Of a DNA stretch of 64,000 nucleotides, positions 44,130 to 57,539 are shown piece by piece. Origin of the DNA: Thunnus maccoyii (lineage: Eukaryota > Chordata > Actinopteri > Scombriformes > Scombridae). The number at the start of each line of letters is the position of its first letter. Position 1 is the first letter of the stretch. The notes under the pieces were generated by a model, which saw only the letters and a program-made list of their open reading frames with translations, was not told the DNA's origin and did no database searches. The DNA lies in contig NC_056542.1 in the NCBI RefSeq assembly GCF_910596095.1, forward strand, positions 24,816,457 to 24,880,456, read 5' to 3'. The translations under genes and the position numbers were made by a program.

Positions 44130-46835
44130 CAGCCACCAGTGCAAGCTAAAGAACATGCTAGAGATCACGTCTTTATGCTGAAGTACAAGACACAGTTTAT
44201 GAGATTTTACCTGGTATTTTACATTAGTGTAGACTTGAAAATATAACAGCAAATTAACATCCTGACTGTAGATGTCGACCAACTGGTGACTTAACAATCT
44301 GGAGACAGATACGAGCCCAGATGTTAAAGGGTTACTCCAGTGATTTAGTATTGCATCTCCATGTGACTGGAGGACTCACAGGAGACAGAGTCATCAAAGT
44401 ATTTATTTATTCAGTTACACTTTGTTTATTCAGGAAGTTTTATTGAGATGAAGATCTCTTTTACAGAGAACAAGAGAACAAGAGAGTTCAGTCACACATA
44501 GCAGACATCATACACACATTTCACAGTAAAAACTAATATTAAAATTATCAGTAAGTGCAAATTTAAAGTCCCAAGGTCATGATGTATGTATGATATGTAT
44601 GGCCTGTGTTCTCTCATTAGAACATAATAGAGTAAAAGCACAAATATTTAGAGATATATACTCCAAATGATGAAAATACTGAAACACATTCTGCAAATAT
44701 TTTTCCTTTCAAAGGTTTAACTGCTAGATACAAGATGTCTCCTTCTTCACTGTAAAGTCTGGAAGCTACATGTTTCCACATCACTATTAGGGTAAACATC
44801 CAACTTAAGGAACAAGAAGAAAAACACATTTATGACTGGAGGGGGACTTTACACTTAAAAAGAGCCAGTAAAAGACATATAAAATAATCAAATAAAAGTT
44901 TCTATGATACAGCATAATGTTGTTTTATCAACTACATGTTCACCTTCAGCAGCAGCATCACAGTTTGCATCCAAGTCACCTGATGTTGTTGTCTTTACAA
45001 CAATAGTGATAACTTGGTATAATAATAATCAGAATAATCTTTATAGTATTACTATCATTAATAATAACATTCTGATAATATATTATTATTATATATATTA
45101 ACTTTGTCCAGAGGGGCACTTCAGCCAAAGAGGGCAAAGGGGCAGCGACTTGAGCCGGTGTATGTGGACGTCCACCATCCTCCCCGACCACCTACCAACG
45201 ATTCTGGTGCGGTACATAAAGTGATTCCTTCACTAAAAAGTGTTGCATCTGAACATAATCCAGGCAGTGATCATGTTTGTCACCACAACTTTATTGAGAA
45301 AATAATTTAGTGATATATAAATGTATTTTGCAGGAGACAGGGTTGGAGGGTATGATGATAAATCCTGAATAAATAGAACTCTAGTTTTTATTGTTAAAGT
45401 CATCTGCAGGATCAATTCAGTCTTTTTGAAAGGAGCATAATCCTGTCAGTCTTTGGCTCTCTGAATAGATATCTGATTTTCAGGATTTGTACAGCCATTA
45501 AAGACCAAAACATTTTCCATTGGGTGTTATAGTAATAATTTTACTGTATGTGATGATGTTGCTGCTAAAATGAGAAAGAAAAACATTTATTTGATGGGCA
45601 AATAACACATAAAGCTGCTTAACAGGCCATGTTTTATAAAGCACAAAGATGTAACAACATGTGTATGTACAACCATGTACAGTGTTCAATACAATATTAC
45701 AACAATATCAAAACACTTCATTCATATTTTCAGGTAATTTGCAGACATGCATACCTTTCTGTCAAATATCTTGTGAACAAAAAACAGCAGAGTTACATTA
45801 GAGTTAGTTAGATGTTTGATTTGTAAAATATGACTATAAAATACAAAACTTATAGTCTTAGTCCATTTACTTAGATGTATATATGATTTACATTATTATT
45901 ACAGGTACTTTAAAGAAGGTTAGATAAATGTAGCTTTTAATTACAGGTCCTCCGAGTGGCCAGTGTTAGCTGCTGCCCATTCAAAGATTTTTCACAGGTA
46001 AGTGCTTGACAGTAAAGCTGTCTTAAAACCAATAAATATCAGTGCATAATAATCATATTAAGGTTAATTGGTTTTAGTTTAAGCTTAATTGCCCTTTAAA
46101 TGTTTGATTATGCTGGTCAATAACAGAATACAGTGACATTTAATCTAAAAGTAAGATAATGATCAGTAGCAGCCACAATGCAATGTTATGATAAAAAGTC
46201 AATAACAATGAAAAGAATTGACATTATACTAACACAGACAAAAGGTAAAAAAAGCTGCATTACACAGGATATTCATGATATGATTAAAGAGTAAAATAAA
46301 ATAATACTTTGTGTCTGTGTACAACATTCAAAATGCAGAATAAAAGAATAACACTGATATTTTTACCCTGTAAAACACAGACATCATGATTACCCTGCAA
46401 AAGGAGATTTTAGTTTTCTTATATTGAACTAATCTATCTCAGAGCGGACAGAACTACAAAAAGACTACAAAATGACATCATATCCTGTCTGTAGTCTCTG
46501 GCAGTCTTCATGCAAGCTGGAAGCTGGAAGGTTTTTCATCCTGAGGAAAGGACATGATGTCAGGAGAGGCTGAACACAGGCCCGCTGTCCTCTCACTGTT
46601 TACTTCAATAGCACAGAGGTCTGAAAGAGGCTGTTATAGTTTTAACACAAGTCGACAACATCAATCACTTTGACTTTTTCCCATCGTAGCTGCATCTGAT
46701 GTAGAGATCGCTGACTCTTCTCAGTCAGTTGTTAAGACTGAGTGATGGTTTGATATCTTCTCCTGTTGTCGATACATTACCACTTGTTGGTCCACACTTA
46801 TTATTTGTTGTTTCTTGTTTTTCCAGTTGCGGGAC
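44130..46835. other. Intergenic region / possible 3' UTR of the NCAM-like gene
   Basis: AT-rich sequence with no exon I can support. It contains poly-T/A stretches and several minus-strand AATAAA signals (for example near 45291 and 44405) that could terminate the adhesion-receptor transcript. Confidence 0.5.
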
Positions 46836-49800
46836 TCATGGGTCAGCAGTAGGCAAGTCTCGACCTGGCTGTGTTTTCCTGTGGGAACAAAATAATTCAT
46901 CAATGACATATTGGTATATAAACATATAGAAATATAAACAAACTAGAGTTATAACAATTTACTCTATATGTGCCCTGGCTAATCTATATGTGCTATAAAT
47001 TAGCCAGAGCAAGACTGTCTTACAAACAGATCTAGCAGATATTCCAGGTGATATTTTGTTCGTAACTAAATGTATCTTCAGTTTCAACATGGAAGTCCTC
47101 AAGACAACAAACTCAAATGCATGTTTCAACTGTCACGTGACTGTTGTTTCTTTCCAGTGACAACGACAGGTGTTAAAACAAGCCAAACAATTAGTGTTAC
47201 TTTACATTAAGATAAAAGCTAATATTGCTCATGTCATTATGAGAAACTAAAAGACTATGATGAATATGTGCTACACATGTTTTAGGTTTGTGTTAACATA
47301 TGTGAAACAATGAAAAGAAATTTTCTTTTCATAAGATGAGAAAATGTCATTTTTTCTAACTGGTTTATACACAGTATGGAGTTTGCATTTGGTTTACAGC
47401 TTGTTCCTGTGACTGTTTATAGAGAGATGGCTCAGATATGAGAATAAGAAGTGAAATGAAGGTGTTTTCACAGATTATTCTTACTCTAAATACTTTATAC
47501 TAAATATCCAAGTAGGTTTACTGTAAAGGGGAGTGAATATACGTACTCGTGTTTGGTGAGAGGGGCTTTGTCACAGGTGACTTCTGTGAGCCCCCCCTCC
47601 TTTGTCTGAACTTCTGCCTGTTGCACACTGCCTCTCGGAGTAGATAGTCCATTCAGCTTCACTTCTCTACAGCAGGGACACACACAAAGGTTTGAATTAC
47701 AATGATGCCAATTTGCTGTCATATACAATGTATTGTGCACAGAGAACAGGACATAAACACATACCCACTTACCCATTCGTGGTCCCCTCTCCATCTTCAA
47801 CCCCTTTGAGGCCTGGAACTTTCTGTCCAAAGAGTTTCACGGCGATGAACATGAGCATACCGCAGCGATTTCTGTAGCAGCAGGTGGCGTCTACCGCTAA
47901 GAAGACAATCAGGAAGATCAACATGACGATGCCAACAACGCTGCCTTTGGTCACGCCGCCTGCAGGGTGAGAGAGAGAGGGTTGGAGGGGGAAGGAGAAA
48001 GACTTCGATGATTTACTTAAAAGTGGATTGAAGTTTGGAGAACATCTTCGTCGTGGTGAGCAATATATTTGAGGTATCGTTAATTTCAGAGCCATTTGCA
48101 CTGGTGCTCCTTGTTGATAGTCTGAACCAAATTTCTAGATATCTTATGTCTAAGGATACAGGATAGCTCCTACAGGCTACATACCTTTCTGTTCTGCGAT
48201 GGTGAAGCTGAACTTGGCAGGGATAGAGGAACCATTAGCATTGACTGCTGTCACTTCCAGGTGATACTGAGAGCCCAAAGGCAGGTCCTTGAGGAAGACA
48301 GAATCAGCATCCGATGACATCTCCTTCTCTTTCCACTCAGCCCCCTCTTTATCCTGGTGAAAAAGAACGCATTGGAGAGGATAGAAAGAGGGAGGTTCAG
48401 GAAATAAAATGAAAATATTGAAACAGAAAACAGGGGAGAGATATAAGTGGTTGTTTATACTAGGTCGTCCAAAGTATACCTCCACTTAACACTCAAAAAA
48501 TGGACTCATGCCTTCCCGTACCTGTCTGTATCGTATGTTGTAGTTCAGCAGAGGAATTCCATCATCATTCTTTTTAAGGGGGACAAAGAAGGAGTTCGCT
48601 TCTATTTTCATCGCATTGGTCTGTAAAACTGGACTGTCTGGTTCACCTACAGGCAGGAGGCGGAGGGACAAAGAAAAGAGAATTGAATGACTCTGGTGTC
48701 ATTTGTGGACTGCAACTTGTTTATATTGTGCATGTTCTCTTTTTTGTGCCCATGCTTTCAATTTCCCTTTGGGATGATAAAGTTAATCAATCAATCAAAA
48801 TAAGAAAAAAAACAATTGTGACATTTATAACTTAATTGATAGATATAATTTGAGCACTCTCATGTGGCATGGACATAAAAAGACTAGTAGTTATGTGAGG
48901 AGTAGGCTGTTGACTCTACTGCAAGAACAGATGACCATACATTTACATTTAACAGTCATGAATAATAATAAACACATACCTACTAGATTTTATTACTGTA
49001 CTAAGCATATCAGTTTATTATTTCTTAGTTGATTAGATCACTGTGAGTTCTTTACCTCCTGAGGATGGATGGCGGTGTCGTCAGCAGCATGAATGAACAT
49101 CGGGCAGCAGATGATAATGGCATGGAAATGTTATGACGGTTTGATGAAAGATGAAGAAAATGAATAATGTCAGATAAGAAGGAAAAACCTTGCTTTCAAT
49201 ACATACGGTATGTGCAACATACACAGCAGCTCGCATGAATACACATACTGTAAATGGTACATCACTACATTTGCATACATGATACATTCATGCATATGTA
49301 TAGACATGTGTAAATAAGTACACACACAACATTAAATGTGTATTTGCTGTGTATTGACAGTGTGTGTTGCTAATATCCTGTTAGTGTGTGTAACACTTAC
49401 GCATTCCCAGTGTGCGGACGTTGTTTGTGTCTGAAAACTCTCCCAGTCCCCGTGCATTCAAGGCAGCTAAACGCACCATGTACTTTGTGTATGGCTTGAG
49501 GGAGTTGACAATTAGTGCATCTAAAAGAGCACAAACACATACAAAGACATCATTTACTGTACATAATTACATATTATTATTTGTGGCAGAACATAGTTTA
49601 AGGTGTAAACGGTATAGAGTATCATGATTCACTATCTGATTTTCTCCTGAGACTCATGATACACAAATACAAAACTGTTGATGAGGAGCAAATGTTACCT
49701 GAAGCTGGGACTATGATCTCCTTCCACTGTTCTTCTGGACTTTGCTTCCACTGCAGGACATAGCTTGTGATTGTTGTTCCTCCACTGACGGGTTCGGTTT

Positions 49801-50914
49801 TGAGTGAGAAGAGGACTGAGGCGAGCCCAGGTGAGACTGACAGGTAGTGAGGTCGACCAGGCTGGGCTATGGAGGAGGCAGGGTGGAGGATTGGAGAAGG
49901 AAAAACTAAAGTTAGAAAATGACAAAAGAATAAAACTGGATGTTTAAAAACATAGTTGCATCTATTTTTTTCCTTCACCAAAGACACAAAGTCTTACTGA
50001 GTATTGCAACTTTTCTGGAGGCATTTCCATGGGGGCTGACAGCCATGCAGGAATACAGTCCACCATCAGAGGGCATCATGTCTTCAATCACCAAAATACC
50101 ATCCGTGACATGGACTCGCCCAGAAGCAAAGCTCTGACAAACAGACACAAAAACAAACATCCAATCACATATTAGACCAAACATAAATTCAGATTAAGTG
50201 AGATGTGTGTGTGTGGTATGCATCCATGCACTCTTACCACTCTTTGTCCAATGGGGTTGAGCCAGTGTAGCTCAGGCTGAGGATGTCCAGAGACATTACA
50301 GGACACAGATACACGCTCACTCACTGACACATTCTGCTCCTCTGCTGTCACAGACACATCTGGGGCCTCTGAAATGAAACATCTCCATCATCATGACAGT
50401 AACCACCATATCAACATTTAAAGAAACACATTTCATTTTAATACAATGGGATAAAGTAACACCATGGTTGAAAAGCAGGTTCATGTTGACGATGCTGATT
50501 TATGGTTTCATCTTTATGTCATGTTCTGATGGAGTTATCAGAAAGGTGGGGGGAAAAAACAGTTCAACCAACCAAAGACATGAACTGTGATGGTGGCATT
50601 TCTCTCAGCTATCTTGTTGGTGGCGGTGCAGATGTACTCCCCGTAGTCGGCTCTGACAACAGACAATACAGTCAACTGGCTACGGTCGGAGTTGAACTGA
50701 TGATGTGAGTGGTCAAACTCCACCGGCCTGGAAGTGGGAAATGTAAAGCAAAATACACACTGAGTGATGTTGCAGTGATTTGTTGCTAATAGGCATTCAA
50801 AATATGAGATATAGCGATGCTATAGATATTTACAACTTAATGAGGAAGGGGAGGAGAAAGAGACCAGAGGAGGAGGGAGACAGAGAAAAAATTGGAAGGG
50901 GAGAAAGATAGACA

Positions 50915-50953
<39 letters not shown>

Positions 50954-53900
50954 ACACACACACACACACACCTCCTCCTTGGACACACACGCACTCTGCT
51001 CCACCCTCCGGCACACAGACAAGATGGTATGCTACATTAGCAATACTAAGTATCAGGGGGCACTAGTCTAAATATCAACACAAAACAACCCAGTTTTGTT
51101 ACAGTTGGTAGATGTCTTCAACCAAGATTGTAATTGAAAAATAAAATATTAGAATTGAATATTTGTGAAAAACATCTTAGTCAACTGATTTAAGTGAAAA
51201 AAATGAATTGAAATAAGCTCATAAATTATGCTGTGAAATGGAGAGAAAACATGTTCAGATCAGCATTGGTTTCCATTTGTACTATCCTGTATATTGTCAA
51301 CACATTGATGCATAATGAAGAAGGCAGTCTATTGTTTTTTGTTTCGTCTCCAACTCTCCACATAGGTAAAACCAGGTCTTACATTTTCCAGGTGATTGTG
51401 GGTGTTGGAAAGCCGTCCACCAGACACAACAAGGAAACATTGGTGTCTGATCCAGCTATCACTCTCTTCTCATCTTCTTTCACACTTACAGAAGGAGGAG
51501 CTGCAGAGGGAGGCTCATATTTTAGGCAAAAGTTTTCCCATTTTACATAAAACAAAATGTTGTGCTTCAAATGTATTATGGCACCATTAATACTTAAGGT
51601 GAAATGTGTTTGTTAAGCATAGAGCCTAACCCTTGAAGCATCCCTAACCACAACACTCCATGGCAGATTTTCTTTTATCTTTACTCAATGAGCAATCAGG
51701 TGTGTCAATGTCATGCTTAAAGGCTTATTAACAGCATCTATAGCTGCTCATGCACACATTAAATTTTTCAAGAACCAAAAAAATCATGTCATAATGGATT
51801 TTTAGAAACACTGGTCATTATTTAAATCATATGAAGGAGATACTGACCATTGACGACAACGGAGACGGAGAGCTCTTCCAGGACGGGTCTATTTTTGATC
51901 TTGGCTTGACATATGTATGTCCCAGCATCGCCTCTCTTAACTTTTTCAATAATGAGTGCGTTATCACTCCGTTTATGCACACGTTTTCCTTCTGAGGTGA
52001 TGTCGACAGAGAAAGAGACAGACATAGAGAGATGCAAGAAAAACAGATGTGCAACACAGACATGCAGAAACAAGAGTGATGGGGAGAGGGAACGGAAGAG
52101 ACAAACACACAGAAAGACAGAATTATGATTCTGGATAAAGCCCAGTATTCAGTGACATTACTGCAGTTGGACAAGGAAATCGGACTGCAGAGCCTTTTCT
52201 GCTGCACCACAAGGACAGCACAGAAAGAAACACTGAACTGTATGCAACCAAAACATTCAGTATCTACTGTATGTCTACATCTAAAAGAGTAACAGTCACA
52301 GACACTTATCTAAATCCTATTTCAGAAGCAAATCCTTAATTAAAGTACCCCTCCACTCAAAAATGTGTAGGAGACATCTTATGTCCAGGAGTTCAACTTT
52401 TTAAGTGAAAAATATTGCATATTCATAGATTCAGAATTTTTATTAAGGAAGAAGGAATAGATGTAATTTTAAGAATTTCTAATTAGGTAATTTAACTTTT
52501 TTTGTGGAAACATCATATCAGACACAAACTATTATTCAAAATTCCATTTTTATATGTCTAAAACATGTCAGGAGGGGATCTTTAAATAAAACTATCTTGC
52601 TGTTACCTAATAAGATACATTTTTAACAGTGCATTGGTGCTGGTCTTACCATTTGAAGGGATTTCTTCCTTGTCTTTGAGCCATAGAACGTCCACTGCTG
52701 GCCGGCCAGACACCTGGCACGGAACACTTGCATCATCGCCCTCAAGAAACTCATAGTAGGTCTTGTTGCTGCCAAACGATGGACCCTCTGACAAAAGAGA
52801 AAAGGGTTAGGATGCTTATTTTAAAGCAACAAAATAATTAATATCATCATCATCAAACATGAATTTGTATCTGTGAATGGATGCACCAACACATATATAA
52901 TGTATGATTGTTCTTACATACCATAAACATACAGCCTTTCCTGAGCTTCATCATTGTGTCCGCTGTCGAACTCACACAGACAGGTATACATGCCCGCATC
53001 CGACATCCTAACCTTTTTAATGTTCAATTTAGAGGAGGTCTCATCCACTGGTTGCACGTTTTCTTCGTCTACGTCCTCTCCATCCTTTTTCCATGTTATC
53101 GTTCCTTCTCCCCCAGCTAAGACAGGAGAGGAGATGGGAAGAAAGAGAGGGAGTTAAAATAAATGTGTAGGTTTATATTAAAGCATCTAGAAGAGGTTCA
53201 AGCTGAGACGTTGCAGACACACAGAAAAATTTCATGACTCACCTTTACACAATAGTAAGACGTCTTCTCCCACCGACACATCTTTCTTACTGTTAATGAT
53301 TTCCATCTTAGCATCTAGAGAAGACAGGACGGGGGAGGAGTTATCAAAGGGGAAAAATCTTACTGATGGTTTTCCAGTTAACAATGACCTGATTGAAACT
53401 GATGCTCTAGGGGGAAGTTCAAGATTCAGTTGATGACACAATAGATTGATTTTATATATTTGTAATTTCCTGATTTCTTTGTAAATTCTTCATAATTTCC
53501 TAACTAACATTTTTTAAATAGAGTCACGGAGCGGTAATGATATTTATTAAAATAAAAATAAAAATGGCCTTACATAAGACATTTATGCAAAGCTGTGCTT
53601 TTAAAGTGTAAAGAGAGTCCACTTTATGACACGAAACTCTGCTTTAAAAAACCAATCCAAAAAAACCTCATAATACGACAGAAGACAACAAAAACTGATT
53701 GCAAAACATAAATGGTAACCATAAAATGTATATTTATAGCTATATAGTGAAAAAAAATGCAAAACATCAGCTTAATCAAAATATCTTTTCTAAATGTTTA
53801 GACAGGCAGAAACCAACTGAAACCAGTGTTTTCCCTGTTTATACAAACATGGAAACTTTAGTTTGGGGACAAAAAAGAGGAAATCCAATGCTTACACTTG

Positions 53901-54099
53901 AAAAGACCAACATAGGCTCACTAAGCCAGGAACAACTTCTGCTTACTCTTGCTTTGTGATGTGGATCAAAACATTTCATTACAACATTGTCTTTGCAGCT
54001 AAAATCTAAATAATGTTAAAATATCTTACCTGTACTGTACACCAGCAGCAGCAGCAGCAGCAGGGCCATTCTCAGGATGGAAGCTGATTGGTTTGTCAT
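46836..54099 (-). CDS. NCAM-family neural cell adhesion molecule, four Ig domains
   Basis: Sixteen minus-strand exons join in frame to 2091 nt, 696 residues. Exons: 54030-54099, 53243-53314, 52922-53116, 52650-52787, 51848-51991, 51383-51500, 50573-50727, 50238-50368, 49998-50133, 49699-49866, 49401-49520, 48522-48646, 48185-48353, 47773-47959, 47547-47666, 46836-46878. Residues 1-23 are a poly-Leu signal peptide. Ig domains have cysteine pairs 46/93, 136/186, 232/279 and 321/370, each split over two exons as in NCAM. Two fibronectin III domains span about 387-580. The membrane helix is about 588-606, followed by cysteines that may be palmitoylated as in NCAM1. The tail is about 88 residues, ending RDLPTADP. 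N-glycosylation sequons are at 120, 227, 289, 310, 322 and 378. It would act in cell-cell adhesion at the plasma membrane. Vertebrate NCAM1/2 have five Ig domains, so this is a divergent, shortened paralogue; the exact orthologue is not assigned. Confidence 0.92.
48690..48797 (+). mobile_element. Candidate LINE/SINE 3' tail in an NCAM-like intron
   Basis: The segment ends in TTTCCCTTTGGGATGATAAA followed by GTTAATC and an AATC simple repeat. This resembles 3' tails of L2/CR1-clade retroelements and dependent SINEs in fish. Only about 110 bp are present, with no coding part. Confidence 0.45.
50915..50970. repeat. (CA)n microsatellite in an NCAM-like intron
   Basis: Nearly uninterrupted CA tract of about 56 bp within the intron between the two exons of the third Ig domain. 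Confidence 0.96.
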
Positions 54100-54284
54100 G
54101 TTCACCTCAAATCACCACTCTACAGTTTGTCTTTTAGGTCTGAATTTTTTTGTTTTCTGCTCAACTGGACAGAACACTCAAATGTTTTATCTAATAAAGT
54201 TTACACACAAAGAAACCTCAAATATCTGTAACCCAGTACCACTCTGACACTCAGACACCTGTTGTTGCTAACTACCATCACTAT

Positions 54285-54325
54285 GACAGGGAGAGGGTCT
54301 GTGTCAGAGGTTATATAGGGGTACC
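54285..54325 (-). promoter_or_regulatory. TATA box of the NCAM-like gene
   Basis: CCCTATATAACC on the minus strand at about 54310-54321 lies about 210 bp upstream of the ATG. It predicts transcription starting near 54285 and a 5' UTR of roughly 185 nt without an intron. The start codon context is AACATGA, with A at -3. Confidence 0.55.
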
Positions 54326-54329
54326 AGAG

Positions 54330-56100
54330 CAGAGGACATGAGAGGAAACGAGAAGTGGGTGGGGGGAGAGAGAGAAAGCACATAGGTCCTCATCCCTCCT
54401 TTGACTGCAGAGTTACTGTAGGTCATTCATGAAGAGAAATGGGAGGTGATGATTGAATTACGTGCCTCCTCCTCTCATTCCTTTTCTATTTCTCTTTGTC
54501 TTTTTGCCTCACAATTAGTCCTATCTGTCATTTGCCTGTCATTATTTCTCTATACCTTTACCAATCTTTGTTTTTTTTCTCACTCCTTCCTCTCTCTCCC
54601 CCCACCCTCTCCCTCCAGGATGAAAGACGGGGAGGCAGCCCCCCAGGGGAAGAAGAGATGGGGAAAGATATTATTATCACTCCATCATCTTTTCCTCTCT
54701 CATTTAAAAATGGCCGTTTTACCATGTTCCAAGTTCCTAAGCCATTTAATCTGCAAAGTATATTAGTTATGACTCATGTCCCACTGAATTAAATCCACTT
54801 TTCTTGTGAAACCCAATGTACTCACAAGTCCACAGGAGGCAGGGAAAATGTTGAATGGAAATTTATTTGTAGTCACATAAAGCCTGGTCCATAACCAACT
54901 TGATCCAAACTGTAACACACACGTTATTGCCCACTATCTCACGTGGCCAGATCCAGTTGCATGAAGAACCAAATGTTGGCCACACAAGGCTAACGGGGTT
55001 ATGGGAATAGGCATATATTAAAAGATTGATCTCGGGATTTTATGAATCGATATTGGATAATTCAAATGAAGATTGATTTGAATCAGAAAATCTATTTTTT
55101 AAACCCAGAACTGGGAAACTGGGATTTTTCTGAAAGCTCAGACATATCCGATTTGGTACTTAATAATACAAAGTGCCTGAAAACCAAGCAAACCTGGATT
55201 GCTTACATCAGCCAAAGTCTGTCATTCAATGTAATTAAACCCAAATTTAATTGATATAATGTAATTTTGTAAGTATTTCAAACCCTCCTATGACTAACAT
55301 CAACTCTTTTCAATCTATCCCAACCATGCGAGATAGTGTGAACGCAGCATAAGTCATGTCACTGAGCTAGCATGTGCAGTAGGCCTTTTTCCAAGACATT
55401 CATGTCACAGTAGGAAAAGCACAGGTGTAAAATGAATGACGGCTGAATACCATTTAGCTGCGTTGGTTTCAGGGTCCAGGTGCATGCAGATTATTTTAAT
55501 CTTCATTATCTCAAATCAAGGACTATTTTAATGCACAACTCAGAGGGTGATTTTTGCTCCTCAAGACTTAAAAGGGCCATTTTAGTTGAGGACTAGACCT
55601 TACTTCCCCTTAGACTAAACTTACAGCTCTCATTTACCCTGTATCAGGAAATGAGAGAATAATCATAATAATGAAAGCACAGTGCAAAGCAACTGGATGA
55701 GAGATTACATTACATGGAGTGATGCCTCATCATATTTAAAGATAATTCCATCCAAAGTCTGACTAAAACTGAAATGAATGCAGAGTATTTTGCAGAGGTC
55801 TAAACAAGTTACTTTCCAAATGTTCAGTGGTTTGTTAATTCAGACACTCTGGCGCTTTGAGGAAAAGCTCCACTCTGTCTTTCTGTCTCTCTCATGATGG
55901 GTTGGTCTCAACTAAAATGGTAGTCCAAAAGCGTCAGATTTTTTTTATTACTTGTTTTTATCAGTTGTTGAGAATAGAAAAATGATCATTGATATAGGCT
56001 GCTTTAATATAATCACCTGATTGTGGGGACTGTATGATGATAAGTTTATTTTTAAAAAGACAAAAAGTGGGCTAGCACAACCATAATTTTGTTCTCCCTA
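54330..56100. other. Intergenic, no feature recognised
   Basis: Upstream flank of the NCAM-like gene. It has a CT-rich stretch at about 54470-54620 and otherwise AT-rich unique-looking sequence. No coding exon is supported. Confidence 0.5.
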
Positions 56101-56239
56101 ACTGAATAATGGGGATGCATTTGCTCCACTTGCTTCATTGCTCAGGCCCCTATGCCTGTGCTTTTCCTCTCATCACACGTTCAAATGTCTTATATGAAAA
56201 ACGCCTGTGGAATATTCCTGAAAAAGTTTCTAGAAAAAA

Positions 56240-56600
56240 ACAAACAGTCTCACATGGGATTCATCCAAGCAGAAGTGCCAAAAACCGCAGCTCCTCCAAT
56301 GGCCACTTGAGGCTGGCTCCGAAAGCGAGTCAATCCTCATAGACCCCCATGTTAAAATGCCCAACTTTACAGCAGAAATAAACATGTTTACAGCCTGGTA
56401 CAAAAAACAGTTTTGGTCTCTATAGCTAATTTCCATTTTCATTACAACTGTATGCCAGGTGAATTTTTACATAATTCACCCGTTTAAATTTCATTAAGGC
56501 TTAAAGTTATGTATAATTAAAAGCGTGGCTGCTTTGAGTGACAGGTGGGTGCTGTCACAGGCAAGTTGCTACCATGGTGACAACGTTGGTTAGATAAAAA
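56240..56600. mobile_element. Dispersed teleost repeat (MITE-like), partial
   Basis: Sequence around CACTTGAGGCTGGCTCC, CAGCAGAAATAAACATG and TTTACAGCCTGGTACAAAAA, followed by GGCTGCTTTGAGTGACAGGT, belongs to a repeat I recognise as widespread in percomorph fish. Ends and target duplication were not resolved. It has no open frame. Confidence 0.55.
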
Positions 56601-57539
56601 GGGTCAACCAAATGACCATCCTCGAACACACGCCCATGAACACCCGGCTTACGTCACTGCTCTTTCATCTACGTCGCGTTAGTGCCCGCTGCCAGTCAAG
56701 TTTCATTCCTCTGGGTCCTATCACTTCTATTGGCTAACAGCCAGCCTGCCCCTCCCACCTCCCCCTTGATAGGTTATCAGTCTCTACACCGCCGTCCAGC
56801 CAGCCAATCAAAGGGTACAGAGTCCAAAGGGGCCGCCTATCAGGTTGATTATCAGGAAGCGCTATTATGGCTCATTAGAGCGGAGTGTGCTCATAATGAG
56901 GGCTGTTAACGAGGGCTATTAACGAGGGTGGGCACACTCTGAGAACTACTCTGCAGCACATTCTTGCTAGCTGTGTTTTTTTCTACTTGATAACGATTGT
57001 AATTCATAAAACTGAGAAAACATGGTACACAGTAAAAGCAGCTGGTTGACAGTAGCTGCAGTAACTAATGACTAAAATGGATCTGTTAAGTTTTAGTGCT
57101 GGCTTGCACTTATGGATTTTGACTTGAGGCTCACAGTCAAACCTACAGTCATGTACATGACTGGGCAAAACACTGACTTTAAGATGCTTGAGTTGCAGTT
57201 ATGCAAAATGTGAGTGAATGATTCTTATTTATGCAGACAGCTGCATTGGTCAAAATGCAAGTGTATCTATTTAACAAACATCCAGCATAGGCATCCTGTT
57301 AAAGCTGTTTTAATTAATATTTTGAGCAATGATTTATTTAGCGTTAAATAGTTACATGTATGTGAAAGGGGTCATTAAACCCTCAGAGAATTATTCATCA
57401 ACTCAATACAATCACGATAAAGTGTGGTGTTTCTTGTGGAAACCATCTTTGACAGAGTATAGATAAATAGCCTAACAGACAACAGCATGAAAACACCAAC
57501 CAGACAACTGAGAAGAGTTCAATTTTGTAGCGTGGCCAA

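Noticed and set aside
53699-53959. 86-codon plus-strand frame in NCAM-like intron 1
   Set aside because: No family similarity or splice context; typical chance frame in AT-rich intron DNA.
56682-56909. 75-codon plus-strand frame
   Set aside because: Lies in repeat-like GC-richer sequence, without family similarity or coding signals.
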